The position numbers were made by a program, and so were the translations under genes. Shown in pieces: positions 8,726-17,316 of a DNA stretch of 64,000 nt. Position 1 is the first letter of the stretch. Each line of letters starts with the position of its first letter. This DNA is from JALZHR01 sp036388475 (GTDB taxonomy: Bacteria > Acidobacteriota > Blastocatellia > Pyrinomonadales > Pyrinomonadaceae): assembly GCA_036388475.1 (NCBI GenBank), contig DASVRT010000062.1, positions 1 to 64,000 of the forward strand, read 5' to 3'. The notes beneath the pieces were generated by a model. That model did not search any database, was not told where the DNA came from, and was given only the letters and a program-made list of their open reading frames with translations.

Positions 8726-10099
8726 CTAATCTTGCGGCGGATTGAAAGGATGGTCAGACAGTACGACGCGCATATTGACTTGTCCGAGAAGCGTTTCCAG
8801 ATATGCGCCGAAGCGGTGCAGAATCGAAACCAGCTCGGATTTGTTCGTCGTGTTCAGGACTTCTTCGATAAAGCGCTCGACCGTCTCCAAATCCTTGTAA
8901 AACAAATATTTTATCGTGTTGTTAAGAAAATCGGTGAGTTTTGTATGCAGATTTTGCAGGGATACGCTTTCGGGATTTTTTTCCGCTTTTCGGACGACCT
9001 GCAAAACGCGCCATAAACCTTCGCGAAGCGCCAGCGATTGCTGTAATTTGGTTTGCAGATTCGGGAAAAGCTCGGTCGCTTTGACGTCCGGTTCAATCAG
9101 CTGCGCGAAATTAACCAGCGTTTGCTGGAAACAATCGTTTAAAAGCCCGTGCGCGGTTTCCACGCGCGCGTAAATAAGCGGCGATTGGCGCGCTTCGGCA
9201 AAGCCGATTAACTCGAAATTATAAACTTTGCGCAGCTCAATCGAAGCGGCGTAGACGGCGCAGTCGAGCGCGGCGAAAAGCGAATCTTCCTCGTTTTTAA
9301 AACGCAGCAGGCGATTGTTGATAAAGCGCATCATTTCCTGCGTCTGCTCGTTGATGCGCGCGAAAAGCAGCATCGCCGGTTTCAAAGGCTCGTCGCGGTC
9401 GTGCATCTGCTCGATGGCGTCGAGCCATTTTAAAATCTTGGCGAAACGCGGCAGAACCAGACGCAAATCCGCTTCGAGCGCAAACGGAATCGGCTTGTTT
9501 GCCAGCAGTTCCTTTAATTTTTTCGGCAGGAAATTCTCGCCTTCCTTTTCCGCCGCCGCAATCAGCTTGCCGGAAACTTCCGCCGCTTTGAGCTTTGCCG
9601 AAAGAAAATTGCTCCACGCCGTCCATTCGCTGAAACGAAGCGGCGAGGCGCGCAGCAAGCCTTCGTTGAGCAAAATCGAATCGACCAGCGCCGCAGAAAG
9701 CTCGGCGAATCCTTCGGCATCGGAAAATTCAAACGGCACGGCGTTCAGATTGGTTATCAAATCAATCCGCTCGTCGCTCGCCGCATTTTTTTTGTCCTTG
9801 ATTGTTTTGGAAAGCTGCAGGGTGAGCTTCGAACACAAAAGCAGCGTCGAATGCACCAGACGAAATTCTTTTGTCCAATCGCGGTTTGACGGTTTCGAGC
9901 GGTTTCCGGCGTTCGACGCAAACGAATGATTTCTGACTTGCAGAAAGCTTTCCAGACCGGAAAGCCACAATCCCAGCTCGAATCCGAGCGTGCGCGCCGA
10001 AACCAAAGGCGCGGAAAATACACTTTCGTCCGCCGCGCTCGTCGTTGACAAATTCGCCGGATTAAAGGTAGTTGTTGTAGAAGTGGTTGAAACGTCCAA
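8726..10099 (-). CDS. Unrecognised helical cytosolic protein
   Basis: I do not recognise this 457-aa protein. It has no signal peptide, no membrane helix and no obvious catalytic motif. After a Ser/Thr-rich start (MDVSTTSTTTTFN) it is dominated by Leu/Ala/Glu/Lys-rich stretches that should be alpha-helical, for example LTDFLNNTIKYLFYKDLETVERFIEEVL. The start is a TTG, and an internal start is possible because the first 30 residues look low-complexity. Base composition and codon use are like its neighbours. It is convergent with ybbP and divergent from rdgB. It could be a lineage-specific structural or scaffold protein; no function is proposed. Confidence 0.7.
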   Translation of the reverse strand: MDVSTTSTTTTFNPANLSTTSAADESVFSAPLVSARTLGFELGLWLSGLESFLQVRNHSFASNAGNRSKPSNRDWTKEFRLVHSTLLLCSKLTLQLSKTIKDKKNAASDERIDLITNLNAVPFEFSDAEGFAELSAALVDSILLNEGLLRASPLRFSEWTAWSNFLSAKLKAAEVSGKLIAAAEKEGENFLPKKLKELLANKPIPFALEADLRLVLPRFAKILKWLDAIEQMHDRDEPLKPAMLLFARINEQTQEMMRFINNRLLRFKNEEDSLFAALDCAVYAASIELRKVYNFELIGFAEARQSPLIYARVETAHGLLNDCFQQTLVNFAQLIEPDVKATELFPNLQTKLQQSLALREGLWRVLQVVRKAEKNPESVSLQNLHTKLTDFLNNTIKYLFYKDLETVERFIEEVLNTTNKSELVSILHRFGAYLETLLGQVNMRVVLSDHPFNPPQD

Positions 10100-10233
10100 G
10101 GTTAGTTTTCCCTGCTTGAAGAATTTTCTCGATAGGTCAAAAGGCGTGAGTGAAAAACGCCGCTATTAAATTTATACCTTTTTGCCGGGCGGTTTGGCAA
10201 GAAAAAAGTGTTTTAAAGTGTTTTAAGATAGAA

Positions 10234-10839
10234 ATGCAAATAATAATCGCTACAAAAAATAACGGAAAAGTCAGAGAACTCGCCGATATTCTGGCGGGTT
10301 TACCCGTGACTTTGCGCAGCCTGAACGATTTTGAAAACGTTTCCGAACCGGAAGAAACCGGCGTCGATTTTATCGAAAACGCGGTTTTGAAAGCACGTGA
10401 ATATGCGCGGCAAACCGGGCACTGGACAGTGGCGGACGATTCCGGTCTGGAAGTCGAAGCGCTCGATAATGCGCCCGGCGTTTTTTCCGCCCGGTACGCG
10501 GGCGAAAATGCGACCAGCCAGGAAAGAATCAACAAGCTTTTAAGCGAATTAAACAAAACCGAAAGCGAAAACCGGCGGGCGAGATTCGTCTGCGCGATGG
10601 CTGTCGCCGACGACCGAGGCGAAATCAGATACGTCGCCGAAGGCGTCTGCGACGGCAGAATCGCCGACGCGCCGAAAGGGGCGAACGGCTTCGGTTACGA
10701 CCCCGTTTTTGTTCCCGAAGGTTTTTCGGAAACCTTCGGCGAACTCTCCGACGAAATAAAGCGTGAAATGAGCCATCGCGCGCGCGCCTCGAAAAAAATA
10801 ATTGCGTATTTGCGCCATTTTATCGCTGTTTCAACTTGA
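10234..10839 (+). CDS. rdgB: XTP/dITP diphosphatase (RdgB/HAM1)
   Basis: This 201-aa enzyme hydrolyses non-canonical purine triphosphates (dITP, XTP) to monophosphates and so keeps them out of DNA and RNA. Family blocks seen: IIATKNNGKVREL at the N-terminus, DDSGLEVEALDNAPGVFSARYAG, FVCAMAVAD, GANGFGYDPVF, and SHRARA at the end. The ATG at 10234 was chosen because the family normally begins directly at this strand; an upstream GTG would add 28 unconserved residues. The stop overlaps the promoter of the following tRNA gene. Confidence 0.92.
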   Translation: MQIIIATKNNGKVRELADILAGLPVTLRSLNDFENVSEPEETGVDFIENAVLKAREYARQTGHWTVADDSGLEVEALDNAPGVFSARYAGENATSQERINKLLSELNKTESENRRARFVCAMAVADDRGEIRYVAEGVCDGRIADAPKGANGFGYDPVFVPEGFSETFGELSDEIKREMSHRARASKKIIAYLRHFIAVST

Positions 10840-10864
10840 CCTTCGCATTTTTCGCCCGTAAAAT
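10836..10864 (+). promoter_or_regulatory. Sigma-70 type promoter of the tRNA-Pro gene
   Basis: TTGACC (10836-10841), a 17-bp spacer and TAAAAT (10859-10864) lie about 40 bp before the tRNA. The -35 box overlaps the rdgB stop codon. This is one of the clearest promoters in the window. Confidence 0.75.
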
Positions 10865-10903
10865 CCGTTACTTGTTGATGTTTCTTCAATGAAACGCACG
10901 TTG

Positions 10904-10980
<77 letters not shown>

Positions 10981-11099
10981 ATTGTATTTTTGTTGGAAGC
11001 CGACTGCGTATACTCCTTTCATTGTTTGCAAACTACGAGCAAAAATTTTAACTTAGGTTATTGCAATATCACTAAAAACTTTGGAGGTAAAACTTAATT

Positions 11100-11405
11100 A
11101 TGGCAGCTACTACTGCAAAGAAGCGTTTGACACAAACTGAAATCGTCAATCAATTGGCGGAAAAATCCGGCTTGAAAAAAGCTCAGGCGAAAGAATTCTT
11201 TAATGCTCTGGCGGCTCTCGCGGCAAGCGAAGTCAAAAAGAACGGGGAATTTACCGTGCCCGGCTTTGGAAAATTGGTGAAAGCCACGCGTAAAGCGCGC
11301 GAAGGACGCAATCCGGCGACCGGCGACGTCATCAAAATCCCAGCCAAAACCACTGTCAAATTCCGCATCGGCAAAGCCCTGAAAGATACTATCGGCGGAA
11401 AATAA
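11100..11405 (+). CDS. HU-family histone-like DNA-binding protein
   Basis: The protein has 101 aa. The HU fold is plain: LTQTEIVNQLAEKSGLKKAQAKEFFNAL as helices 1-2, then GEFTVPGFGKLVKATRKAREGRNPATGD with the beta-arm residues GRNP that intercalate into bent DNA, and a basic C-terminus. An N-terminal extension MAATTAKKR is slightly longer than in the shortest HU proteins. It is likely a nucleoid protein acting as a dimer. GGAGGT upstream supports the ATG. It is a single-gene unit between tRNA-Pro and a strong terminator. Confidence 0.93.
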   Translation: MAATTAKKRLTQTEIVNQLAEKSGLKKAQAKEFFNALAALAASEVKKNGEFTVPGFGKLVKATRKAREGRNPATGDVIKIPAKTTVKFRIGKALKDTIGGK

Positions 11406-11435
11406 TATTTTAAGTATAAATTTAATACTTTTTTA

Positions 11436-11475
11436 ACCGGCAAGCCGCAGTTCAGCTTGCCGGTCTTTTTTTGCC
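11436..11475 (+). terminator. Rho-independent terminator of the HU gene
   Basis: The stem ACCGGCAAGC (11436-11445) pairs with GCTTGCCGGT (11455-11464) over a 9-nt loop and is followed by CTTTTTTT. Confidence 0.93.
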
Positions 11476-11517
11476 TTTTTCCCCGTTTGAGAAAAATGTT
11501 ACAAACTTCTAAAAAAA

Positions 11518-11551
11518 AATCGTGACAAAAGATAATTTTTTTGTTACGATT
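11518..11551. promoter_or_regulatory. Inverted repeat upstream of the small ORF at 11.7 kb
   Basis: AATCGTGACAAAA (11518-11530) pairs with TTTTTGTTACGATT (11538-11551) with one mismatch. A second small dyad, TGTCGC-GTTT-GCGACA, lies at 11666-11681. Both are in the 329-bp spacer before the small gene and could be operators or RNA hairpins. There is no word repeat here. Confidence 0.4.
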
Positions 11552-11734
11552 CTATTTTCATGCAGGAAACAAAAGCTAATAGCAGTTTTTTAGCAACCTT
11601 TAAATACCAAATTTCAACTAATTTTTTTGGATGAGGATTTTTTTAATTCGTTTTTTTACATAACCTGTCGCGTTTGCGACAAAATTCACAAGGGTTCGTG
11701 GGAATTAATTATGAACTTGGAAGGAGAGTATAAA

Positions 11735-11983
11735 GTGGCAGCAGCTAAACCGATGACCTTGCAGGATAGAATCCTGCAGATTGACCATATTCAGGCACGC
11801 CGTTTTTCAAAATTAAACGGGGCGCCCTTAGAAATAGCGACGGAAGGAATTATCCGGCACCTGCGGGCGTGCGCTCGTATGGACGTCAACCCGGACGCCT
11901 CCGCCGTGCGCGAAATCATCGACGATGCGTTGAACGGTCGCAGAGTTTTTGCGGAAACGTCCAACGATATTCGCGTCGCCTAG
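11735..11983 (+). CDS. Small unrecognised protein
   Basis: The protein has 82 aa. I chose the GTG at 11735 because AAGGAGAG lies 6-7 nt upstream; the longer frame from 11627 runs through an AT-rich leader and would put this strong ribosome binding site inside the gene. The protein (MAAAKPMTLQDRILQIDH...) is mixed alpha-helical, has no signal or membrane helix, and I do not recognise it. It is followed by its own terminator, which supports a real monocistronic gene. The long AT-rich leader with two dyads suggests regulated expression. Confidence 0.65.
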   Translation: MAAAKPMTLQDRILQIDHIQARRFSKLNGAPLEIATEGIIRHLRACARMDVNPDASAVREIIDDALNGRRVFAETSNDIRVA

Positions 11984-12014
11984 TTGTTTTTATATTTATT
12001 AGTAATACCAAATG

Positions 12015-12044
12015 CGACCGCCGGTTTTCGGCGGTCTTTTTTTT
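12015..12044 (+). terminator. Rho-independent terminator of the small ORF
   Basis: GACCGCCG pairs with CGGCGGTC over a short loop, followed by eight or more T. The T-run merges directly into the next word hairpin. Confidence 0.92.
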
Positions 12045-12136
12045 GGTCAGTGGTCAGTGCTGAGCGGTCGGTTGCTGATTGAATTGATATTGAGAACGTA
12101 ATTTTTACTTAACTGACCACCGGCTACTGACCACTT
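12043..12136. repeat. Heptad-word hairpin (TGGTCAG word)
   Basis: The left arm has TGGTCAG repeated in 7-bp steps from 12044. The right arm 12111-12136 carries ACTGACC, ACCGGCT, ACTGACC. AGTGGTCAGT (12049-12058) pairs with ACTGACCACT (12126-12135). The codons SGQ-stop of the minus-strand membrane protein are formed by the word itself. Confidence 0.85.
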
Positions 12137-13920
12137 CTCAACTTGACCTGATAAAGCGTGTAGTCGCCGAAGATTTCGGCTTCGCCGCGTTCATACCATT
12201 TATCGAGATTCGTAAAATTCATCTGCCAATCCGTCGGTATGACGATGTAGGAAAGCGTCGGGTTTGAAGCCTGCCCGATACTGAAGTTTCGTCGATACTC
12301 GCCGTAGCGCGCGGCTTCTTCGTTAATTTCGCCGAAAGTCAGAGGCTTGTATTGGGAATTCAGGCGGGCGGTGTGCCTGCCCCAGCCGAAAAGCGCAATC
12401 ATCGAGACGAAATCGCCTTTTTTCATCGAGTGCGCCAGATTATTTTCGTCCACATTCATATAGTAAAGATACTGGTAATAGCGCTCCTTGTTTTCCTGCC
12501 AGGTGACGCCGGCGAAAACGTGCTGGTGCCGCGCCCAGAGCACGGATTGCGGCGCGACGGTCGGCAAATCGTCGCCTTGCAGCAGACTGAAAGGCATTAT
12601 CACGCCGCGCGTCGTTTCGTTTTTGTGAAGCTCTTCGAGACGCCGGGCAACCGCCATTCCTTTGTCGCGTTCAATGTTTGCCTCGTCGAGAGTACGCACC
12701 GTGTAATGACATTCGACAATTCCCCAGATTGCCGCCGCCAAAGCCAGAATCGTTAAAGTTATTTTTGAAAAACCCGGATTTTTTTCGCTGATTCCGCGCC
12801 ACAGCAAACCCAGCGCGACAACCAGCGCCAGCGCGGCGACGTAATTTCCGATAAAAACCTGATAATGAATCGGCTGAAGCGAGCGTCCGGTGATGATTTG
12901 CTGATTGAGAACGATTAGCGGAACCAGGGCGAAAGAAAACGCAAACAGCGTCGAGCGGTCTTTTAAATTAATTGCCTTCAGCCAAATCGCCAGAATCAGC
13001 ATCGCCAGCACCGCGTAACAGATAATCGCCGGAACGCGAAGCAAATCGGGCGCGCGCGTCAAAACGAGCAGCTGCACGTCGTCCATCGTGTGCGAGCGAT
13101 TGGAAAGCAGTATCGCATACGGCACGAGCGCAGCCGCGCAGCCGACGCCGAGCGCGACAAACGCTTTAAAATCCTTCTGCCAGCCTTCGGGACGCACGAC
13201 GAGCCAGATGAGCACCACGCACGCCAGCCAGGCAGCCGCCGTCGTCCACGTATAAAAATACGAAAAAACCATAAAAGCGAAACACAGCGAAGCCAGAACG
13301 CAGTAAACGATGCGTTTTCGCATATTTTCGCTGGTCACCAGAAGCCAGACAAAGGCGCCCATCGCAAAGAAAACGGCAAACGGTATGGCGGGAATATATC
13401 GACGAAAGCCGGGAAAATACGGGTACGAATACCTCGTCCCGAGAATCTCGCCGATTGCGCCTTCGCCTGCCGCCAGCGCGCCGCCGCACAGGACAATGAG
13501 CGTTCCGGTCATCGCAAAAAACGAATCGTTCGTGATGCGCCCGACCAGCCAGAAACAAGCCAGCGCCGTCAGAAACGCCGCGATTCCGCCTGCCAGCCAC
13601 ATCGCCGTCGGCGCGCTGATTCCAAAGGCGCGCGCCGGCAGCGCAATCGTGTAAGGCGCGGCGAATTGTATCGAGAAAAGCGATTCTTCCTGTTTGTGCT
13701 CCGCCGTGTCGTCGCGTCCGGTGTAAGGGTCGTTGCGCCGCGGTCTGCCGTCAATCAATGCGCGCAGGTAAGAAGCGTAAGCCACTTCGTCAATGTCGTT
13801 GTAGGCATAATGACCCTGCCAATCGCCGCCGCGCAGATGCCACATTTTCAACTGCGGATATATTCCGCACACGAGCAGGACCAGACCTGCCAGAATTCCA
13901 AATCGCCAGCGTAATTTCAT
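12124..13920 (-). CDS. Large multi-pass membrane protein, possibly GT-C-like
   Basis: The protein has 598 aa with about 11-12 membrane helices and a soluble C-terminal domain of about 170 residues. Between helix 1 and 2 is a polar loop with an acidic NDIDEVAY motif and GRPRRNDPYTGRDD; such acidic first loops are typical of GT-C glycosyltransferases, which use lipid-linked sugars, but I cannot identify a family. The soluble tail has several Trp/Tyr-rich stretches (QENKERYYQYLYYMN). The ATG at 13920 starts directly before the first helix; a longer version from 13950 is possible. The C-terminal residues SGQ and the TAG stop fall in a TGGTCAG repeat, so the tail was probably altered by the repeat. 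Confidence 0.75.
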   Translation of the reverse strand: MKLRWRFGILAGLVLLVCGIYPQLKMWHLRGGDWQGHYAYNDIDEVAYASYLRALIDGRPRRNDPYTGRDDTAEHKQEESLFSIQFAAPYTIALPARAFGISAPTAMWLAGGIAAFLTALACFWLVGRITNDSFFAMTGTLIVLCGGALAAGEGAIGEILGTRYSYPYFPGFRRYIPAIPFAVFFAMGAFVWLLVTSENMRKRIVYCVLASLCFAFMVFSYFYTWTTAAAWLACVVLIWLVVRPEGWQKDFKAFVALGVGCAAALVPYAILLSNRSHTMDDVQLLVLTRAPDLLRVPAIICYAVLAMLILAIWLKAINLKDRSTLFAFSFALVPLIVLNQQIITGRSLQPIHYQVFIGNYVAALALVVALGLLWRGISEKNPGFSKITLTILALAAAIWGIVECHYTVRTLDEANIERDKGMAVARRLEELHKNETTRGVIMPFSLLQGDDLPTVAPQSVLWARHQHVFAGVTWQENKERYYQYLYYMNVDENNLAHSMKKGDFVSMIALFGWGRHTARLNSQYKPLTFGEINEEAARYGEYRRNFSIGQASNPTLSYIVIPTDWQMNFTNLDKWYERGEAEIFGDYTLYQVKLRSGQ

Positions 13921-14013
13921 ATAGGAAAAAAAGAAACCACAGATTAGCACAGATAAACGTCGATAAGAAAAGAAATGAGCCGGGAAATCAAGCGAAAAGA
14001 TTCGTCCGGCTTA

Positions 14014-14118
14014 TGGTCAGACGGTTCGCGCATTCGGTTAGATAACTCGCGCAGTTGTCCGGATGACTTGCGACGATGGTCAGATGAGTTGCGCGATTGG
14101 TCAGATGATTTGCGCGGG
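14014..14118. repeat. Degenerate 21-bp tandem array, five units
   Basis: Five consecutive 21-bp units start at 14014, 14035, 14056, 14077 and 14098. The consensus is near TGGTCAGATGANTTGCGCGA. Units differ by 3 to 10 bases. The period is three heptads, and its first heptad is the TGGTCAG word found in the hairpins at 12.0 and 41.6 kb. Confidence 0.85.
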
Positions 14119-14212
14119 CAGTCAAACCATAAAATGCAATGATTTAATGCAGATTTTCACGAAATAGCGTTTTACAAACTTTTCGTATCCGCTTCGCGAC
14201 TGTTTCTGTTTC

Positions 14213-14247
14213 GATTCCCGACTCTGGACTCTCGACTCCGGACTGTT
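14213..14247. repeat. Heptad array (GACTCTG word), single arm
   Basis: Five exact 7-bp steps: GATTCCC, GACTCTG, GACTCTC, GACTCCG, GACTGTT. It ends directly at the TAAAAT box of yqeY and therefore occupies the -35 region of that gene. Confidence 0.85.
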
Positions 14248-14253
14248 TAAAAT
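14248..14253 (+). promoter_or_regulatory. -10 box of yqeY, likely leaderless
   Basis: TAAAAT lies 8 nt before the ATG of yqeY, and there is no Shine-Dalgarno sequence between. The region where a -35 box should be is heptad-repeat DNA. Confidence 0.45.
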
Positions 14254-14261
14254 TGTCGAAT

Positions 14262-14714
14262 ATGAGCTTAAAAGACAAGATTATCGGCGATTTGACCGCC
14301 GCGATGAAGGCGAAAGACGCCAGCCGACTTTCCGTTTTGCGAATGGTGAAATCGAATTTAATGAATCGCCAGATTGAAAAAGGCGGCGAATTAACCGATG
14401 AAGAAATTACCAAAGCACTGCAATCTTTGGTCAAGCAAAGAAAAGATTCCATCGAGCAATACACTAACGCCGGACGCAATGAATTAGCCGAAAAGGAACG
14501 GGCGGAAGTCGTCGTGATTGAAGAATATCTGCCGCAATCGGCGACCGTCGAAGAAATCGAAGCGGCAGTCGCGGCGGCGATTTCCGAAACCGGCGCATCT
14601 TCGATAAAGGAAATGGGCGCGGTGATGAAGGCGGCGCTCGCCCATCTGCAAGGCAAAACGGCGGACGGGAAACTTGTCAGCGAAACCGTTAAATCGAAAC
14701 TGCAAAATCTTTAA
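14262..14714 (+). CDS. yqeY: GatB/YqeY-domain protein
   Basis: This 150-aa protein is full length for YqeY. It shows the family order: SLKDKIIGDLTAAMKAKDASRLSVLRMVKSNLMNRQIE, then LTDEEITKALQSLVKQRKDSIEQYTNAGRNELAEKERAE, then IEEYLPQ and GASSIKEMGAVMKAAL near the end. The domain is shared with the tail of the amidotransferase subunit GatB, where it contacts tRNA; the stand-alone protein is thought to bind tRNA or ribosomes, but its role is not settled. The ATG at 14262 is preferred to TTG 14253 because the latter lies in the putative promoter. Confidence 0.9.
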   Translation: MSLKDKIIGDLTAAMKAKDASRLSVLRMVKSNLMNRQIEKGGELTDEEITKALQSLVKQRKDSIEQYTNAGRNELAEKERAEVVVIEEYLPQSATVEEIEAAVAAAISETGASSIKEMGAVMKAALAHLQGKTADGKLVSETVKSKLQNL

Positions 14715-14794
14715 TCCGGTTAACGTCGAACGCCGGAATTCGCGGCGAACATAAGCGGCAAACCGGACATCATAGTTAAAACCCGCTTTTAATT

Positions 14795-15742
14795 ATGCTC
14801 AAAAAAAAGAAATTTTTGTTTCCCGCATTTTTCGGTTTGCTGTTGTGCGCCGCAGTTTTGATTTTCGGCTTATCCAAACTCAAGGCTTACGGACAAAACG
14901 GCGATGAGTCGGCTGTTCAAAATATTACTCAAATCGACAAATTCGAGCGCCCGCGTGCGGCTATCGTAAGAAAAACGATTTCAAATGCGCCTGCGGTTTC
15001 GGCATTGGCAACGGCTGAAAACATCAGGCTAAAGGATTCTGCGGTTTGGGCTTTCGGCGGAAAGGGGCAGCGCGGCTGGTATCTTTACATCTCGTTGATT
15101 CAGGAAACAATCGAAACCGACGCCGACGCGGCGACGATTGAATTTGCGCGTGCCGTCGCTGCCTGGCAAAACACTTCAGGCATCGCGCCGACCGGCATTA
15201 TAGACGAAGACACGCTTTATCAAATGATTAAAGACTGGCAGGCGCGGCGTCTGAACAGCAGCCGGACGCCTGCGCCCGAAAGGCTTTTTGACGCGCCGAT
15301 TAGCGACTTCTACGATCCGACGCGCGGCGCTGATTTGTTAAAAGTCGAGCGCGAAACATACGACGCCTACAAACGTATGGTCGCGGCGGCGGCAAAAGAA
15401 CTTAAGCTGAAAACCACGTCGAGCGGCGAGCTGGCACCCGGAGAAAGTTTTTTGAAGATTGTTTCGTCGTATCGTTCGCGCGAGCATCAGGCAAGGCTGC
15501 GCGCTGCCTCGCCGAATTCAGGGCGCGCCGGTCTGGCTGTCAATAGCCCGCATTTCACCGGCAACGCGCTGGATATTTATGTCGGCGGCGAGCCGGTTTC
15601 GACCATTGATGCCAACCGCGCCGTTCAGGTGCAAACGCCCGCTTATAAATGGCTCGTTAAAAACGCCTCGCGCTTCGGATTTTACCCGTATTACTATGAG
15701 CCGTGGCACTGGGAATACGTGCCGCGAAATCTGGCGAAGTAA
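14795..15742 (+). CDS. VanY-type D-alanyl-D-alanine carboxypeptidase (M15) with a peptidoglycan-binding-like domain
   Basis: This 315-aa protein begins with a signal anchor (KKFLFPAFFGLLLCAAVLIFG). Residues about 70-155 resemble a peptidoglycan-binding repeat (TIEFARAVAAWQNTSGIAPTGIIDEDTL). The C-terminal half is an M15B peptidase: SSYRSREHQ, then SPHFTGNALDIYVGG with the zinc-binding His and Asp, and EPWHWEYVP with the last zinc His. It should trim the terminal D-Ala of peptidoglycan stem peptides in the periplasm. It stands alone, closed by a two-way terminator. Confidence 0.9.
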   Translation: MLKKKKFLFPAFFGLLLCAAVLIFGLSKLKAYGQNGDESAVQNITQIDKFERPRAAIVRKTISNAPAVSALATAENIRLKDSAVWAFGGKGQRGWYLYISLIQETIETDADAATIEFARAVAAWQNTSGIAPTGIIDEDTLYQMIKDWQARRLNSSRTPAPERLFDAPISDFYDPTRGADLLKVERETYDAYKRMVAAAAKELKLKTTSSGELAPGESFLKIVSSYRSREHQARLRAASPNSGRAGLAVNSPHFTGNALDIYVGGEPVSTIDANRAVQVQTPAYKWLVKNASRFGFYPYYYEPWHWEYVPRNLAK

Positions 15743-15752
15743 AAATTAGAAA

Positions 15753-15801
15753 AATGTAAAAAGATTAGGCTGAATGATTTTCAGTCTAATCTTTTTACAT
15801 T
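15753..15801. terminator. Bidirectional terminator
   Basis: The arms 15753-15773 and 15781-15801 pair over 21 bp with a single G-U type mismatch and carry A/T runs on both sides. It lies between convergent genes. This is not a word repeat. Confidence 0.85.
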
Positions 15802-15852
15802 GCGCCCGCCTTTTTAACAAATAATTGTGAAACGATTATCGCGTTGAGAAAA

Positions 15853-16191
15853 TTAATCGGCAGTGTCGAGTAAAGGCAATACATCACGTTTCCGTCCCCG
15901 CCTTCGGTCAAAATCAGCAAAAAAAACGAAAACCGTAAAACCGTGAACCAAGCCGAAAATTGCGAAGATGAGCGTGTTTAGCTGAAAACCGCCCACGACG
16001 GCGCTGGACACCGCGCCGATAATTGCTCCGAAAATGGCGGCGATTGCCGCAGCTAACCAGGCAAAATCACGATTCGAACCGAGCCACGAATTCGACGTAT
16101 CGGTTCTTTCCAGCAAGTAAGTCGTGAAGGCGAAAGAAACGGACGTGAAAATCATCCCGACGACGATTGCCGATATAAATTTGAGAATCAT
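15853..16191 (-). CDS. Small membrane protein downstream of dnaJ
   Basis: This 112-aa protein has three predicted membrane helices (near 4-26, 44-70 and 75-92) and an Arg-rich cytosolic tail (DFDRRRGRKRD). I do not recognise it. It begins 5 nt after the dnaJ stop on the same strand, so it is probably the last gene of the heat-shock operon. Its Gly/Ala-rich second helix suggests helix packing or oligomerisation. Confidence 0.65.
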   Translation of the reverse strand: MILKFISAIVVGMIFTSVSFAFTTYLLERTDTSNSWLGSNRDFAWLAAAIAAIFGAIIGAVSSAVVGGFQLNTLIFAIFGLVHGFTVFVFFADFDRRRGRKRDVLPLLDTAD

Positions 16192-16196
16192 CGTCT

Positions 16197-17309
16197 TTAC
16201 CCGAAAATATTCCGCACCTTGTCCATAAAGGATTCGTCGCTGAATTCGGTGTCTTCGACTTCGGCGAGTTTTTCGAGCAATTTGCGCTGTTCTTTGGTCA
16301 GAGTTTTCGGCGTCACCAGCGTCACGGCGACGAACAAATCGCCTTTGCCGCGTCCGCCCAGGTTCGGCATGCCGTGACCTTTCAGCCGAAAAACCGTTCC
16401 GGTCTGCGTTCCGGGCGGAATTTTCAGATTTTCTTCGCCGTCCAGAGTTCTCACCTGAATTTCCGCTCCGAGCGCGGCTTGCGCGAAGGAAATCGGCGCG
16501 GAAGCGTAAAGATTTGCGCCCTGCCGCTCAAATAATTCGTGTTCCCTGACGTGAATCACGACAAATAAATCGCCGTGCATTCCGCCGTTGGTGCCGGCTT
16601 CGCCTTCGCCCGAAACGCGCAGGCGCGAGCCGGTTTCGACGCCGGCGGGAATTCTGATTTCCAGCGATTTTTCTTTTTCGATGCGTCCGGCGCCGTGACA
16701 ATCTTTACACGGATTTTTGATGATTTGTCCGGTTCCGCGACAGTTTGAGCAAGTCCGCATAACCGAAAAGAAACCTTGCTGGTTACGAATCTGCCCGCTT
16801 CCCTGGCAGGTGATGCAGGCTTCGGGCTGCGTTCCCTTCTCCGCGCCCTTGCCGTCGCATTCGACGCATTTTTCGAGGCGCGGAATGCGAAGCTTTTCGT
16901 CTTTTCCGGCGGCGGCTTCTTCCAGAGTGATTTCCAAATCGTATCGCAAATCCGCGCCGCGCTGCGCGCTCGTGCGTCGTCCGCGCGCGCCGCCGAACAT
17001 ATCGCCGAAACCGAATAAATCGAAAATGTCTTCGATATTGCCCGAAAAACCCGCGCCGCCCGCGCCGCCGAAACCTGCGCCCGCGCCGACGCCCGAGTGA
17101 CCGAAACGGTCGTAAGCCGCGCGTTTCTGCGCGTCGGAAAGAACCGAATAAGCTTCCGCCGCTTCCTTGAATTTTTCTTCCGCTTCGGCATTGTCAGGAT
17201 TTTTGTCAGGATGGTGCTGAACCGCCATTTTGCGATAGGCGGCTTTGATTTCCGCGTCGGTGGCGGTGCGCGAAACGCCTAAAATTTCGTAATAATCTCT
17301 TTTACTCAT
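16197..17309 (-). CDS. dnaJ: Chaperone DnaJ (type I Hsp40)
   Basis: The protein has 370 aa. The J-domain is at 1-70 with HPD in VQHHPDKNP, followed by a Gly/Phe-rich linker (about 75-110, FGGAGGAGF). The zinc domain has four CxxCxGxG-type modules: CVECDGKG, CITCQGSG, CSNCRGTG and CKDCHGAG. Two C-terminal substrate domains follow, and the protein ends KVRNIFG. It delivers unfolded proteins to DnaK and stimulates its ATPase through HPD. It is transcribed downstream of dnaK, with a 286-bp gap that contains repeat DNA. Confidence 0.95.
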   Translation of the reverse strand: MSKRDYYEILGVSRTATDAEIKAAYRKMAVQHHPDKNPDNAEAEEKFKEAAEAYSVLSDAQKRAAYDRFGHSGVGAGAGFGGAGGAGFSGNIEDIFDLFGFGDMFGGARGRRTSAQRGADLRYDLEITLEEAAAGKDEKLRIPRLEKCVECDGKGAEKGTQPEACITCQGSGQIRNQQGFFSVMRTCSNCRGTGQIIKNPCKDCHGAGRIEKEKSLEIRIPAGVETGSRLRVSGEGEAGTNGGMHGDLFVVIHVREHELFERQGANLYASAPISFAQAALGAEIQVRTLDGEENLKIPPGTQTGTVFRLKGHGMPNLGGRGKGDLFVAVTLVTPKTLTKEQRKLLEKLAEVEDTEFSDESFMDKVRNIFG

Positions 17310-17316
17310 AAATCAG

